From NCBI GenBank assembly GCA_029204045.2, contig CM055061.1, positions 41,564,977-41,628,976 of the forward strand: a stretch of 64,000 bases of DNA, written 5' to 3'. Source of the DNA: Tillandsia leiboldiana (taxonomy: Eukaryota > Streptophyta > Magnoliopsida > Poales > Bromeliaceae). The stretch's first letter is position 1; the number at the start of each line of letters is the position of its first letter. Positions 25,290 through 35,758 of the stretch are shown here, piece after piece. The notes beneath the pieces were generated by a model. That model had not been told where the DNA came from. It saw only the letters and a list, made by a program, of their open reading frames with translations, and searched no databases. A program made the translations under genes and the position numbers.

Positions 25290-26783
25290 CTTTTAGCCAA
25301 AAGAAGTAAGTGTTCATTTGGTCAGAAGTTTGTGGAGTATCTAGGCCACATCATATCTTCTCAGGGGGTAGCAACTGACCCTAGTAAAATCGAAGCCATG
25401 GTTAGATGGCCTAAACCACATACCATCAAGGAATTGAGGGGATTCCTGGGGCTTACAGGCTATTACCGCAAATTCATTAAAGGGTATGGTGGCTTAAGTA
25501 AACCCCTTACGGAGCTCTTGAAAAAAGATAGTTTCCAATGGAATGAGCAGGCTCAGGAATCTTTTGAGAGGCTAAAGAAAGCAATGACAACTGCCCCAGT
25601 GCTTGCTATGCCAGATTTTACTAAAACATTCACTGTTGAAGTGGATGCCTGTGACACAGGATTAGGGGCAGTAATGTCACAAGAAGGCAAACCCATAGCT
25701 TATATCAGCAAGGCTATCAGCCCCAGAAATCAGGGCCTCTCTACATATGAGAAGGAATTTCTTGCCATTCTGTTAGCTTTGAGTAAGTGGAAACACTATT
25801 TGAGCCCTCGAACTTTCACTATCAAGACTGATCATGAGAGTTTAAAATATTTGTTGGAGCAAAGGATTTCTACAGCTGTGCAACAGAAGGGAATGCTTAA
25901 GTTAATGGGTTTGCAGTACACTATCCAGTACAGAAAGGGAAGGGAGAATCTGGCTGCTGATGCACTATCTAGAATAGTTCCAGAGTTGGGCACAAGCCAT
26001 GCCATATCAACCCTCATTCCTGATTGGATGGAGGAGCTTAGAAGAAGCTATGAAGGTGACTCTAAGGCACAACAATTACTGACAGAGACATTGTTTCAAC
26101 CCAATTCACAAGAGAAGTACAGTCAACATCAAGGGCTACTGAAGTATAAAGGCAGGCTATTTGTGGGAAGTGGTGGCAATCTAAGAGCTACCCTATTTGA
26201 GCAGCTACACTCCTCAGCTCTAGGAGGACACTCAGGGATAGACAATACATACAGGAGAATAGCACAATATTTCTTTTGGCCTGGATTAAAGAGGGAAGTT
26301 GAGGATAAGATTAAGTCCTGTGAAGTCTGCATTAGGAATAAGGTAGATGGTACTCCCTATGCAGGACTGTTACAGCCCCTGCTAATTCCCACTCAAGCAT
26401 GGCAACTAATCGGTATAGATTTTATTGAGGCACTTCCCAGATCTGAAAACAGAGACACTATACTGGTAGTGGTGGACAAGCTTACTAAATACGCACATTT
26501 TATCCCACTCACACATCCCTATACAGCAATGGTGGTAGCTAAGGCATTCTTCAACACTGTGTACAAGTTACATGGGATGCCCAAGGGAATTATATCTGAT
26601 AGAGACAAAGTCTTCACCAGCCAAATTTGGCAAGAATTATTCAAACTCTCAGACGTGAAGCTACATATGAGCACTGCCTACCATCCCCAGACAGATGGCC
26701 AAACAGAAAGGGTGAACAGATGTTTAGAAAATTATCTGCGATGTATGTGCTCTAATCAACCCACTCGATGGTCTAAATGGATG
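25290..26783 (+). pseudogene. Gypsy pol part 2: RNase H and integrase (5' part)
   Basis: The reverse transcriptase thumb (LGFLGLTGYYRKFI-like, about 25432) leads to RNase H (VEVDACDTGLGAVMSQ, about 25638). The integrase follows: an HHCC zinc domain (H...H about 26210-26240, CEVC about 26323) and catalytic core residues D (GIDFIEALP, about 26410), D (ISDRDKVF, about 26590) and E (TERVNRCLENYL, about 26700). The reading is cut at 26783 by the LTR-type insertion and resumes in phase at 30937. Confidence 0.93.
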
Positions 26784-27020
26784 TGTAGAACACCGGGTTT
26801 TGGCTGACGCACCGACCTTGCAGGATGGAGTGGTGCGGAGGAGTTTGCCTGGGATGTGTCCCATTTGTGTTTACAGAGGAGTTCGGGTTGATTTGGATCC
26901 CCGCGGAAGCCTCTGCTTGTTTCGGGCTTTGTACGCGTTAGGTGACTGGTACGGGAAGCGCCGACACCGCTATGGGTTGCAGAAAATTGGGAAACACTTG
27001 GAGCAGGTGTATTTTCTGTT

Positions 27021-27410
27021 TACAGCGAGGTTCGGGAGGTTCCGGACTGACGCGGAGGACCCAGAGGCAAAAAGTGAGTCGGAACCGGCATTTTTGGAGC
27101 CGGTATTTGATTTGAGCACCCCGACTCAACGGTCGAGCTTTTTGAGGAGAAAAAGCTGTGGACACGTGTACTTTTGATTTACAGCGAGGTTCGGGAGGTT
27201 CCGGACTGACGCGGAGGACCCGGAGGCAAAAAGTGAGTCGGAACTGGCATTTTTGGAGCCGGTATTTGATTTGAGCACCCCGACTCAACGGTTGAGCTTT
27301 TTGAAGAGAAAAAGCTGTGAGCGCGTGTACTTTGGAATTACAGCGGAGCTCGGGAGGTTCCGGGCAGCGACGGAGAGCCCGAAGACCAAAAGTGAGTTGG
27401 AGTTGGGTTT
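27021..27410 (+). repeat. Tandem repeat of about 160 bp, 2.5 copies
   Basis: TACAGCGAGGTTCGGGAGGT starts at 27021 and 27181, with a diverged start at 27339. Periods are 160 and 158 bp. The array lies just upstream of the putative LTR promoter. Confidence 0.9.
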
Positions 27411-27449
27411 TGGAATTAAATTAATTAAGTTAATTAATTTTTATAAAGC

Positions 27450-27462
27450 TGTTGCTTTATAA
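27450..27462 (+). promoter_or_regulatory. Putative LTR TATA box
   Basis: GCTTTATAAAAACCCC is followed by a purine-rich stretch (27488-27545). Its position, about 670 bp into the LTR, suits a U3 promoter. Confidence 0.5.
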
Positions 27463-27779
27463 AAACCCCTCCCCTCCACCTCTGTAGGAAAGGAAAAAGA
27501 GAAAGAAAGAAAGAAAAGGAAAAGAGAAGATGGAAGAAGAAGATGGTGGAAATGGAGAGGGCTCTTGGGCGTTTTCTTCTCCGAGCGTGGACGAGAGCCG
27601 AGCGAGGACCGGCGTGCCGCGAGGAGGTTGGTTTATTTTATTTTTTTCATTCTTTTCTCTCTTTTCTTCTCCCCGGTGGCCGGAGCCTTGCGGCTAGTCG
27701 TCCGGCGCGTGGCCGGGGGAGGCGCCTGGGCGCCGCGCGCAGCTGCGCCCTGCTGCCAAAGTGGGACAGCAGGGCGCCG

Positions 27780-29300
27780 GGCTGCACAGGGGCGGCATGG
27801 TGCCGCGCGGCCCTGCAGGCTGCGCGCTGGGCGCGCGGCACTGCAGGGGTGCCGCGCGGGCATCCCCTGTGCCGCGCGGCCTGGCGGGCCGCGCGGGGCG
27901 CGCGGCCCTGCAGGGGTGCCGCGCGGGCAACCCCTGTGCCGCGCGACCTTGCAGGCCGCGCGCTGTGCGCGCGGCACTGCAAGGTGCCGCGCGGGCCTGC
28001 GGGCCGCGCCCGTGTGCGCGCGGCCCTGCAGGGGGCCCCGCGCGGGCGGCCCTGTGCCGCGCGGGCCTGCGGGCCGCGCCCGTGGGCGCGCGGCCCTGCA
28101 GGGGGCCCCGCGCGGGCGGCCCTGTGCCGCGCGGGCGGCCTTGGGGCCGCGCGGCCCTGCAGGCCGCGCGCTGGGCGCGCGGCACTACAGGGGTGCCGCG
28201 CGGGCAACCCCTGTGCCGCGCGACCTTGCAGGCCGCGCGACCTTGCAGGCCGCGCGCTGTGCGCGCGGCACTGCAAGGTGCCGCGCGGGCCTGCGGGCCG
28301 CGCCCGTGGGCGCGCGGCCCTGCAGGGGGCCCCGCGCGGGCGGCCCTGTGCCGCGCGGGCCTGCGGGCCGCGCCCGTGGGCGCGCGGCCCTGCAGGGGGC
28401 CCCGCGCGGGCGGCCCTGTGCCGCGCGGGCCCGCGGGCCGCGCCCGTGGGCGCGCGGCACTGCAGGGGCCCCGCGCGGGCGGCCCTTGGGCGCGCGGCCC
28501 TGCAGGGGCCCCGCGCGGGCGGCCCTGCGCCGCGCGGGCCTGCGGGCCGCGCCCTTGGGCGCGCGGCCCTGCAGGGGCCCCGCGCGGGCGGCCCTGTGCC
28601 GCGCGGGCCTGCGGGCCGCGCCCGTGGGCGCGCGGCCCTGCAGGGGGCCCCGCGCGGGCGGCCCTGTGCCGCGCGGGCCTGCGGGCCGCGCCCGTGGGCG
28701 CGCGGCCCTGCAGGGGGCCCCGCGCGGGCGGCCCTGTGCCGCGCGGGCCCGCGGGCCGCGCCCGTGGGCGCGCGGCCCTGCGGGGGCCCCGCGCGGGCGG
28801 CCCTGCGCCGCGCGGGCCTGCAGGCCGCGCCCTTGGGCGCGCGGCGCTGCAGGGGCCCCGCGCGGGCGGCCTTGTGCCGCGCGGGCCTGCAGGCCGCGCC
28901 CTTGGGCGCGCGGCGCTGCAGGGGCCCCGCGCGGGCGGCCTTGCGCCGCGCGGGCCTGCAGGCCGCGCCCTTGGGCGCGCGGCGCTGCAGGGGCCCCGCG
29001 CGGGCGGCCTTGTGCCGCGCGGGCCTGCAGGCCGCGCCCGTGGGCGCGCGGCCCTGCAGGGGCCCCGCGCGGGCGGCCCTGTGCCGCGCGGGCCTGCAGG
29101 CCGCGCCCTTGGGCGCGCGGCGCTGCAGGGGCCCCGCGCGGGCGGCCTTGTGCCGCGCCGGCCTGCAGGCCGCGCCCGTGGGCGCGCGGCCCTGCAGGGG
29201 CCCCGCGCGGGCGGCCTTGTGCCGCGCGGGCCTGCATGCTGCGCCCGTGGGCGCGCAGCCCTGCAGGGGCCCCGCGCGGGCGGCCTTGTGCCGCGCGGGC
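27780..29300 (+). repeat. GC-rich 69-bp minisatellite, about 20 units
   Basis: Regular units such as those starting CTGCAGGGGCCCCGCGCGGG at 28847 and 28916 have a period of 69 bp; units before about 28270 are more variable. The array is extremely GC-rich, with many CGCG and palindromic CCGCGCGG stretches. Because 69 is divisible by three and stops are lacking, long open frames exist in several frames on both strands (over 570 codons each). They read as Arg/Ala/Gly/Pro repeats and are almost certainly not genes. Confidence 0.93.
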
Positions 29301-29820
29301 TTGCTGGGCGCCGCGCGGGCGGCTGGGCCAGCGCCGCGCGGCTGGGTTTTGGGGGCCGTGCAGCTGCGCCGCATTGGCCGCGCAGGCTGCGACTCGGCGA
29401 CGCGCCGCGGCGTGTGTGCGCGATGGGTTTTCCGCGCAACGCGCGGCGTTTCTCGTCGCCGGATGGGTTCTTTCGCCTTTGTGAGCGCGGTTTTAGCCGC
29501 ATGTTTTTCTGATCCCGGTCCCTCTTCTTATCTCGCAGTTGTGGCATAGTGTTAGCTTCTCACGTGGCCAGGGGCGCGTGTTTTGCCGCGTGGAGCTGCG
29601 GGATCGCATCGGGACCTCCGTTTGGCGCACGGTTTTCGCGGATGGATCGCAGGTGGGTTGGTTTCTCCCAAGGAACTACGGATTGCCTTTTATGCTTCCG
29701 AATGCAAAGGTATCGTATCCTTACTATCAGGTATTTGCGGAACAGTCGTGCAAGTCGAGGGTTGTCGTTTCCGACTTGGACACGAGTGTTAGTCGCATCG
29801 TTAGAGCATACGAGTTGTAC

Positions 29821-30210
29821 TGGCAGAGTTACCAGAGGGGTATAGATCACTGGCTGAGTTACCAGATGAGTAGATACCACTGGCAGAGTTACCAGATGGG
29901 TATAAATCACTGGCTGAGTTACCAGATGAGTAGATACCACTGGCAGAGTTACCAGAGGGGTATAGATCACTGGCTGAGTTACCAGATGAGTAGATACCAC
30001 TGGCAGAGTTACCAGAGGGGTATAGATCACTGGCTGAGTTACCAGATGAGTAGATACCACTGGCAGAGTTACCAGAGGGGTATAGATCACTGGCTGAGTT
30101 ACCAGATGAGTAGATACCACTGGCAGAGTTACCAGATGGGTATAAATCACTGGCTGAGTTACCAGATGTGTAGATATCACTGGCTGAGTTACCAGATAGA
30201 TAGTTATGCC
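29821..30210 (+). repeat. 30-bp (dimeric 60-bp) minisatellite, 13 monomers
   Basis: Alternating monomers beginning TGGCAGAGTTACCAGA and TGGCTGAGTTACCAGA form exact 60-bp dimers from 29821 to 30180, then a degenerate monomer. The + frame 29539-30237 (232 codons) would encode a 20-residue repeat containing HWQSYQ and HWLSYQ. Translation is doubtful. Confidence 0.93.
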
Positions 30211-30449
30211 CTGGCCGAGTCACCAGGTGGTTACTAGAAGGGATTGAGGTGGCCTTCTAGTGTCTTGTAGAGTTCTAGCAGTCCCAGTGCGGGGGCGGAA
30301 ACTATGGGCGCCTAAGCCTACAGCATGTTCTTGTTTGATAAGGGCTGTAGGGGGCGCAGACGTTCGTAGTTTCCAGGCCTCCCGTGAGAGAGACTGAGAA
30401 CTTACTTCCAGCATTGCATTGAGACATGTAGCGATAGATTCATTTCCAG

Positions 30450-30450
<1 letters not shown>

Positions 30451-30493
<43 letters not shown>
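30451..30493 (+). repeat. (TATC)n microsatellite
   Basis: About ten TATC units inside the LTR-type insertion. Confidence 0.95.
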
Positions 30494-30936
30494 TTGTGTT
30501 TTTGTCTCCAGCAGACTGAGTGGGTGTACCGTGGGGTTAGCTTTGGTGCCCACTGAGATCTGACTGTTGCAGTAGATCTCACACCCGCTGTGATGACAGG
30601 TGTTCCTGAGGCGACCGTTCCAGGTTTGGCTCATTCGGAGCTTTCTGACCGAGGTATGCGCGTGGCTGGCTAGCTCCTACCCGAGTCGGTGGTGTCGGTG
30701 TAGTGTCTCTTGTACTTTTCAGTTTCCACTTTTGTACTTATGTTGGGGGTGCTAGTGGACTGGTGTACTTGGACTTTTCACCGCTTAGTGTTTCAGCTTC
30801 CTTTTAGCTCTGATACTTGTTAGCTATAGATCTCTTTTGCAGGTTAGACGCTTCGTCTGTACGGCAGTTTCCGTACAGACGGCGGATCTGTTGGCGAGCC
30901 CGGGTCGCAGTTCGACCCCCGGGGCGTGACAGGATG

Positions 30937-31602
30937 GCCCTGGCAGAGTGGTGGTACAACACTAACCACCACTCCTCCTTATGGACATCCCCATTTGAAG
31001 CCCTCTACGGTTATAAGCCACCCTTGGCTACCTTAACCAACTGGGGAACTGAAGTAAGTCAACCAGTTAAAGAATAGAAGAAAGACAGAGAAAAAATGCT
31101 CCGGGAGTTAAGGGAACGACTGCTAGAAGCTCAAAATCGCATGAAGCAGTATGCCGATAAGAAACGAGTAGACAAAGAGTACCAGGTTGGGGAAAAGGTA
31201 TACCTCAAGCTTCAACCTTACCGTCAAAGTAGTGTAGCAGTGCGGCACAGCCTCAAGCTTACCTCCAAATATTTCGGCCCTTACGAGATCATACAGAAGG
31301 TGGGTCCGGTTGCCTACCGGCTACAACTACCCGAGGAAGCAAAAATCCACCCGGTTTTTCATGTCTCGCAGTTGAAGAAGGGGCTTCCGGCGAAGGAGCA
31401 GGTTCCGGTGGAAAAACTGCAGGTCAGAGAAGAAGGGCGGTTGCTAACCCATCCGGAACAAATCTTAGGCAGAAGACTGATGAAGAATGGAAATCAGGCC
31501 GTCACACAGGTGTTGGTGAAGTGGAGCAACCTGGGGCCCGAGGAAGCGACTTGGGAGGACTACAAGGACATGAAGTCCCGATACTCTTCCTTTGATCCTT
31601 GA
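30937..31602 (+). pseudogene. Gypsy pol part 3: integrase C-terminus and chromodomain
   Basis: The frame resumes in phase after the insertion with LAEWWYNTNHHSS and the conserved PFEALYGYKPP. A TAG follows at 31075-31077 (again one transition from CAG). Then come the integrase GPY/F module (KYFGPYEIIQKVGPVAYRL, about 31268) and a C-terminal chromodomain (QVLVKWSNLGPEEATWED, about 31507-31560), ending at TGA 31600-31602. Chromodomains steer integration toward marked chromatin and define the chromovirus clade. Confidence 0.93.
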
Positions 31603-31617
31603 GGACAAGGATCTTCG

Positions 31618-31631
31618 CAAGGAGAGGGGAG
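31618..31631 (+). promoter_or_regulatory. Polypurine tract
   Basis: AAGGAGAGGGGAG-type purine run directly before the 3' LTR; primes plus-strand synthesis. Confidence 0.85.
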
Positions 31632-32424
31632 TGTAACGATCGTATACATGAGATAGTAGGAGGAGGGTAGAGATGAGACATAGGAGAGGAGCTCTGGAGG
31701 AGAGGAGAATGAGAAGTTAACCATAGTAAGAAGAGGGGTAGAGAAGTGGAGTAGGGTTGGAGGGTGTACAGGAGCAGGCGAGGATGGGACCGGGCGTCAG
31801 ATACACCAGGGGGGTTCTGGAGTGTTCCAGCGGAGCGGGCGCCAGGCACTAAGGAACCCAAACCAACCAATAGGCGAGGTGGAGCGAGCGCCAAGCGAAG
31901 GGAGACCCGACCCGCCCGCTAGGGGAGGAGGCGCCACTGTAGAGATGGAGGATCCAGCCCACCGGTTCGGTAGCAGCAGAGAAAAGGCCCAACAAGGCCC
32001 ACTCACAATTTACTATTTTACATACAACCCTCCTAAGTAATAATATTACAATTCAATCCTTATAGTGAACAGTATAAATAGTGCAATGTACACGAGAGAG
32101 ATTATGAATGGAATAGTAATCTCATTTCTTTCCCTCCAAATTTCCTCTCACTCTTATCTTTGCCTCTTTCTCTCTCTAGATCCCTCCAAATCCCTTTTCA
32201 ATCTCCCAATTCCTAGATCCAAATTTCCCCAGATCCCAGATCCAGGATCAATTTGATCAAATAGATCAATTGAATTCTCCATCATCCTCACCGCCGCAGA
32301 TCTCAGAGAGATCTCATCCCAGATCTGCGACGGATCGTCAGGATATTGATTCTCATCCTCTCCGCCAAGCCCGGATCTCAGCTCGAAGCTTCACCGATCG
32401 GCTGCGGCTCGTCAGATCGTTACA
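31632..32424 (+). repeat. Gypsy 3' LTR
   Basis: It begins TGTAACGATCG and ends GATCGTTACA. TATAAATAG is at 32073-32081. It differs from the 5' copy at about nine sites, mostly transitions, plus a one-base deletion. Confidence 0.95.
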
Positions 32425-32566
32425 CCTTCCAGCGGAAGAAGGCAAGGGCGAGGGCGGATAATAGGAGGAGCGCGGCAAGGAAGAGCGCGTTGTGAACGAC
32501 GGCGAGGATGAGCATGGCGACGCCGAGGCACGCGAGGAGGAGCGGGACGACGACGCACGGCACCAT
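32425..32566 (-). pseudogene. At1g16860-like membrane protein, exon part 1
   Basis: From an ATG at 32566 the - strand reads MVPCVVVPLLLACLGVAMLI and continues through a second hydrophobic stretch (LFLAALLLLSALALAFF), giving one or two membrane segments. The frame continues in 21610-21502 after the gypsy insertion is discounted. The two-hydrophobic-segment N-terminus followed by the FPASDLRSAVDGQIVKITG region fits short members of the family. Only this first exon is present, next to gene fragments of unrelated function. Confidence 0.65.
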
Positions 32567-32634
32567 CGCGGGCACCCCACCTCGGCCTCCTCCTCCTCCT
32601 CCTCCTCTGAGAAAGAGGAGAAGCCAACTACCGC

Positions 32635-32770
32635 GACGGAGATGGGAAAGGGAAATAACGCGAACCACCAGCACGATGCGATGCGACAAGAGCACCCATG
32701 CATCTCACCAGAACACACTACAGAGGAGGATGGCCATCGAACACGCGACATCACCGGCCGGACGTACGGA
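32635..32770 (-). repeat. Motif R, copy 3
   Basis: It shares GGAGATGGGAAAGG, GAGGAGGATGGCC and CACCGGCCGGACG-like blocks with 18040-18240. It lies directly upstream of the At1g16860-like exon on the same strand. Confidence 0.4.
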
Positions 32771-32777
32771 GCTAGCT

Positions 32778-32778
<1 letters not shown>

Positions 32779-32821
<43 letters not shown>
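32779..32821. repeat. (GA)n microsatellite
   Basis: About 20 GA units next to the target site of the giant LTR. Confidence 0.95.
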
Positions 32822-32826
<5 letters not shown>

Positions 32827-33599
32827 AGCCATGTCACGCCCCGGGGCCGAAACTGCGACCCGGGCTCGCCAACAGATCCGCCGCCCATACGGTGAACCCC
32901 GTATAGACGAAGCGTCTACCTGCAAAAGAAAGATGCTATACTAAACAGATATCAGAGCTGGAAGTAACTGCTATAAATAAAATATATACAACCCCAAGTC
33001 CTCACCACAAGTACAAAAGTCGCTCAACCCTGAAATAAAAGTACAACTCTACACCTCACTACAAGGTCTCTCAACAAGTAACTCTCAAAATATAAAAGGG
33101 GTACATCTACTCTCTGGACAATGACTGGTAGGGATCTAGCTCGTGACTCCCTCACCTCGATCCGAAGAAGCAGCAACTGGAGCAGCAGAAACAAGAGCAG
33201 ACGTCCCTGGGGAAAAATACACCACGACGGGTGTGAGAACTACATCCCACAGTAGTTCTCAGTGGGTGCCGTCAACAAGCCCAACAGTCTGCCCACTAAG
33301 TCTACTAGAGGCATAAGGTAATAAATGAAATACTGAAGGAAAGAGCTGGAAATGAATAACTCTACAGCTACTATGCCCCTATCTAGATGCTCAAAAAGTG
33401 GAACAGATGATAACATGATGCATCTATTAACTCTCAGGTACAGTAACCCAAAACTATATTGACTGCCACATAGGGTCCAGTCAAACCTGCGCCCACCTAC
33501 TGCTGCACATCCTCAACAGGATGGTCTACCGTAGGGTGTCCATGACTGCCACATCTGGGCCAGCCAGAGGGACGGCGTCGACAAGTCACGATAGAAGAA

Positions 33600-33751
33600 C
33601 TCAATCTCACGCCGGTTACAACAACCCGGTCTAAAGCTCAATCTCGACGCCGGTTACAACAACCCGGTCTAAAGCTCAATCTCAACGCCGGTTACAACAA
33701 CCCGGTCTAAAGCTCAATCTCAACGCCGGTTACAACAACCCGATCTCGCCT
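33600..33751. repeat. Tandem repeat of 37-38 bp, 4 copies
   Basis: Units start with CTCAATCTC and contain GCCGGTTACAACAACCCGGT. That core is itself an inverted repeat (CCGGTT...AACCCGG). Starts are near 33600, 33637, 33675 and 33713. Confidence 0.9.
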
Positions 33752-35741
33752 GCTCCGGAGTGGCACTCGAGGGAAGCGACCCACTCGAGTCCATACGTAA
33801 CCCATGTCCAACAGCTCTGTCATGCATCTCAGCCAATCGGGCAAAAGTCGACACTATGCTCAAGGTGGAGACTCACTCAATCCACAATGCAAAAACCCAG
33901 CCCCAACTGATGTATAACACTAACCGGTCAAACCGCCCACAGTTCGCGGTTACCGAAAAATTAACCCGAGTCGATAATCTGGTGCAATCCCACCCGACTC
34001 AATAATATAGCTATACTATCCCCCATCCCTGCTCTCTAACCCGAGCAACAAGGAACACTCGACAGTCGGGACCGCTGTCACCCAACGGCTCCCTAAAACA
34101 GGCATCACTGACAGGATAACTCCCCAACAGACACAATAAAGGGTCCGGGAACCCCAGAAGACTAGAACCTATAACCATAATCAAACAAGAACAGGCTCTA
34201 GGCATAGCCTCTCGTTGTTCTCGTCCCAAAGGAAAAAAGGCAGACCTTGGAACCCAAACCACTCGAACCATCTCGGGTGGTTAAATTTATCGAAAAAAGG
34301 TGATATTTCTTATTGAAAGCCATTTGATCTGAAAGAAATCCATATTTAATGATTTTTAGTTCTTTTTAGGAAAACAATTGAAAACAAGCTTTATATCCAA
34401 GCCTCGTAGAGCTAATGCCTTTGTCCAATCAAACAAGAACAGACTCGGCGACTCCACGATGCTCGGAAGAAAATATTGGTTGACTAAAATCATATGTGTG
34501 TCCAAAAACAGTTCTGGGTTCAAGGTCCTGCTATCGCTGGTACAAAGCTGCCACTGACACAGTGGCGACAATGAAACAAGAAACCAAAACATCTCGGGAC
34601 CGCCGTCTACCAACGACTCCCGCCACAGATGAACGACCAACAATATCTACCAGACTCCACTCTGCTCCCAAGCACGAGTGTAAAATGCATCCCACACTAA
34701 AAGAAACCCGACCACTCGGCCCACTACCCGGGCGAGTAAAATACTATGTCCAGGAAAGAAAAGAAGTGTGGATGTCTAAAGCAGTATGAACCTAGCCCAA
34801 GTTGAAGTTTTCTACAGTCTGGCTGCACATGCTGCATATGACGGGGGTGCTAGGTCAAATTCCAAGATAATAATAATAATTTTACAGAGTAGGAACAAGA
34901 GATCGCATGATCATCATATAACTCTAGAATCAACAGCTATCACCTTCTAGCATGCTACATAGGAATATCACTATTATGCATGGTCCTACTATAGCAGATT
35001 TAATGCACATTCCATCATTCTTGGAGACAGGGCCACCCACCTGAAGGTGCACAACTGACCAGGGTCGTACAGCAAAGAAAGCCCAGAAACAGATGTACGA
35101 GCACAATCACCAAGCCAACAGTACCAAAGTAGTGTTCAAAGCATCCTGGGTACAAAAATACCACCCAAAGTTACATTAATTCCATAAAATTCCAAGTTCC
35201 ACAAATCTGCTGTGAACAGTCCCCTTAAAGCGAAATTTTCACCTGTAAAACAATCTCCGAAAATTCCAATAAAAATATGACGGCGATCCTCGCGAAGAGT
35301 AGATGTCGATAGAGCCTTGAATCGTCGAATTCCGATGTCCGGATGAGGAGATAAAAATCCGCGAAGGCCTTACTGTCCAAAAACTCCAACAGAAAAAAAG
35401 GGGGTTCAGAAACTCCTCGGGATCCGTGTCAAAAACCCCAAACGAGATGAAGCGATCAATACAGAAATCGACGGCGTACCTCTCGTGATTCCAACGCCGC
35501 GAAAATCGTCCAAAAATACAGTCGGGTAGCTCTGTAGACCTCTCAGACTGAAGTGCGACGGAAACGGGCCTCCAACTGAAAATCATCGCACTGCGCTCCA
35601 ATGCCGAAGTCATCGACGTCGCGGCTTCCAAAAATTCTGGGCCTCTGCCAGAAGATGCGCAACACAAAGATCTACAACTTTGCTAAAGGGGCCAAGGGCA
35701 GGGGAGCTCGGGAAAGGGGGCAAAAAGCCCCAGCAAGCCGG

Positions 35742-35758
35742 CTATTTATAGGCCCAGC
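35742..35758 (-). promoter_or_regulatory. Putative LTR TATA box (minus strand)
   Basis: The - strand reads GGGCCTATAAATAGCCGG within the U3-like part of the giant LTR. Confidence 0.5.

Larger units (their letters stand above)
26784..30931 (+). mobile_element. Giant LTR-type insertion (probable solo LTR, 4148 bp)
   Basis: It starts TGTAGAACACCGGG, ends CCCCGGGGCGTGACA and is flanked by a perfect 5-bp duplication GGATG (26779-26783, 30932-30936). There is no primer site and no pol gene inside, so it is best explained as a solo LTR of a large-LTR family. It contains a 160-bp tandem array, a TATA box at about 27453, a 69-bp GC-rich minisatellite, a 30/60-bp minisatellite and a (TATC)n run. Its termini resemble the - strand LTR at 32832-36720. 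It interrupts the gypsy integrase and is therefore younger than that element. Confidence 0.88.
21611..32424 (+). mobile_element. Ty3/gypsy chromodomain retrotransposon (chromovirus), interrupted
   Basis: LTRs of 794 and 793 bp (21611-22404, 31632-32424) flank a tRNA-Met primer site, one long gag-pol frame ending in a chromodomain, and a polypurine tract. The LTRs differ at about nine positions plus one indel by eye (about 1.1%), which suggests insertion well under a million years ago at usual plant rates. A 4.1-kb LTR-type insertion (26784-30931) splits the integrase. Counting across it, the gag-to-chromodomain frame has no frameshift, only three TAG codons. The element sits inside an exon of the At1g16860-like fragment. 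Confidence 0.96.

Noticed and set aside
27543..29549. Very long open frames on both strands (up to 668 codons), rich in Arg, Ala, Gly and Pro
   Set aside because: They follow the 69-bp GC-rich tandem unit, whose length is a multiple of three. Several frames are open at once, and there is no domain, splice pattern or sensible start.
29539..30237. 232-codon + frame with a 20-residue repeat
   Set aside because: It is explained by the 60-bp minisatellite in an LTR-type insertion. No homology and no conserved start.
33600..33751. CRISPR-like array (regular repeats with spacers)
   Set aside because: Units are contiguous 37-38-bp tandem repeats without unique spacers, in a plant LTR.
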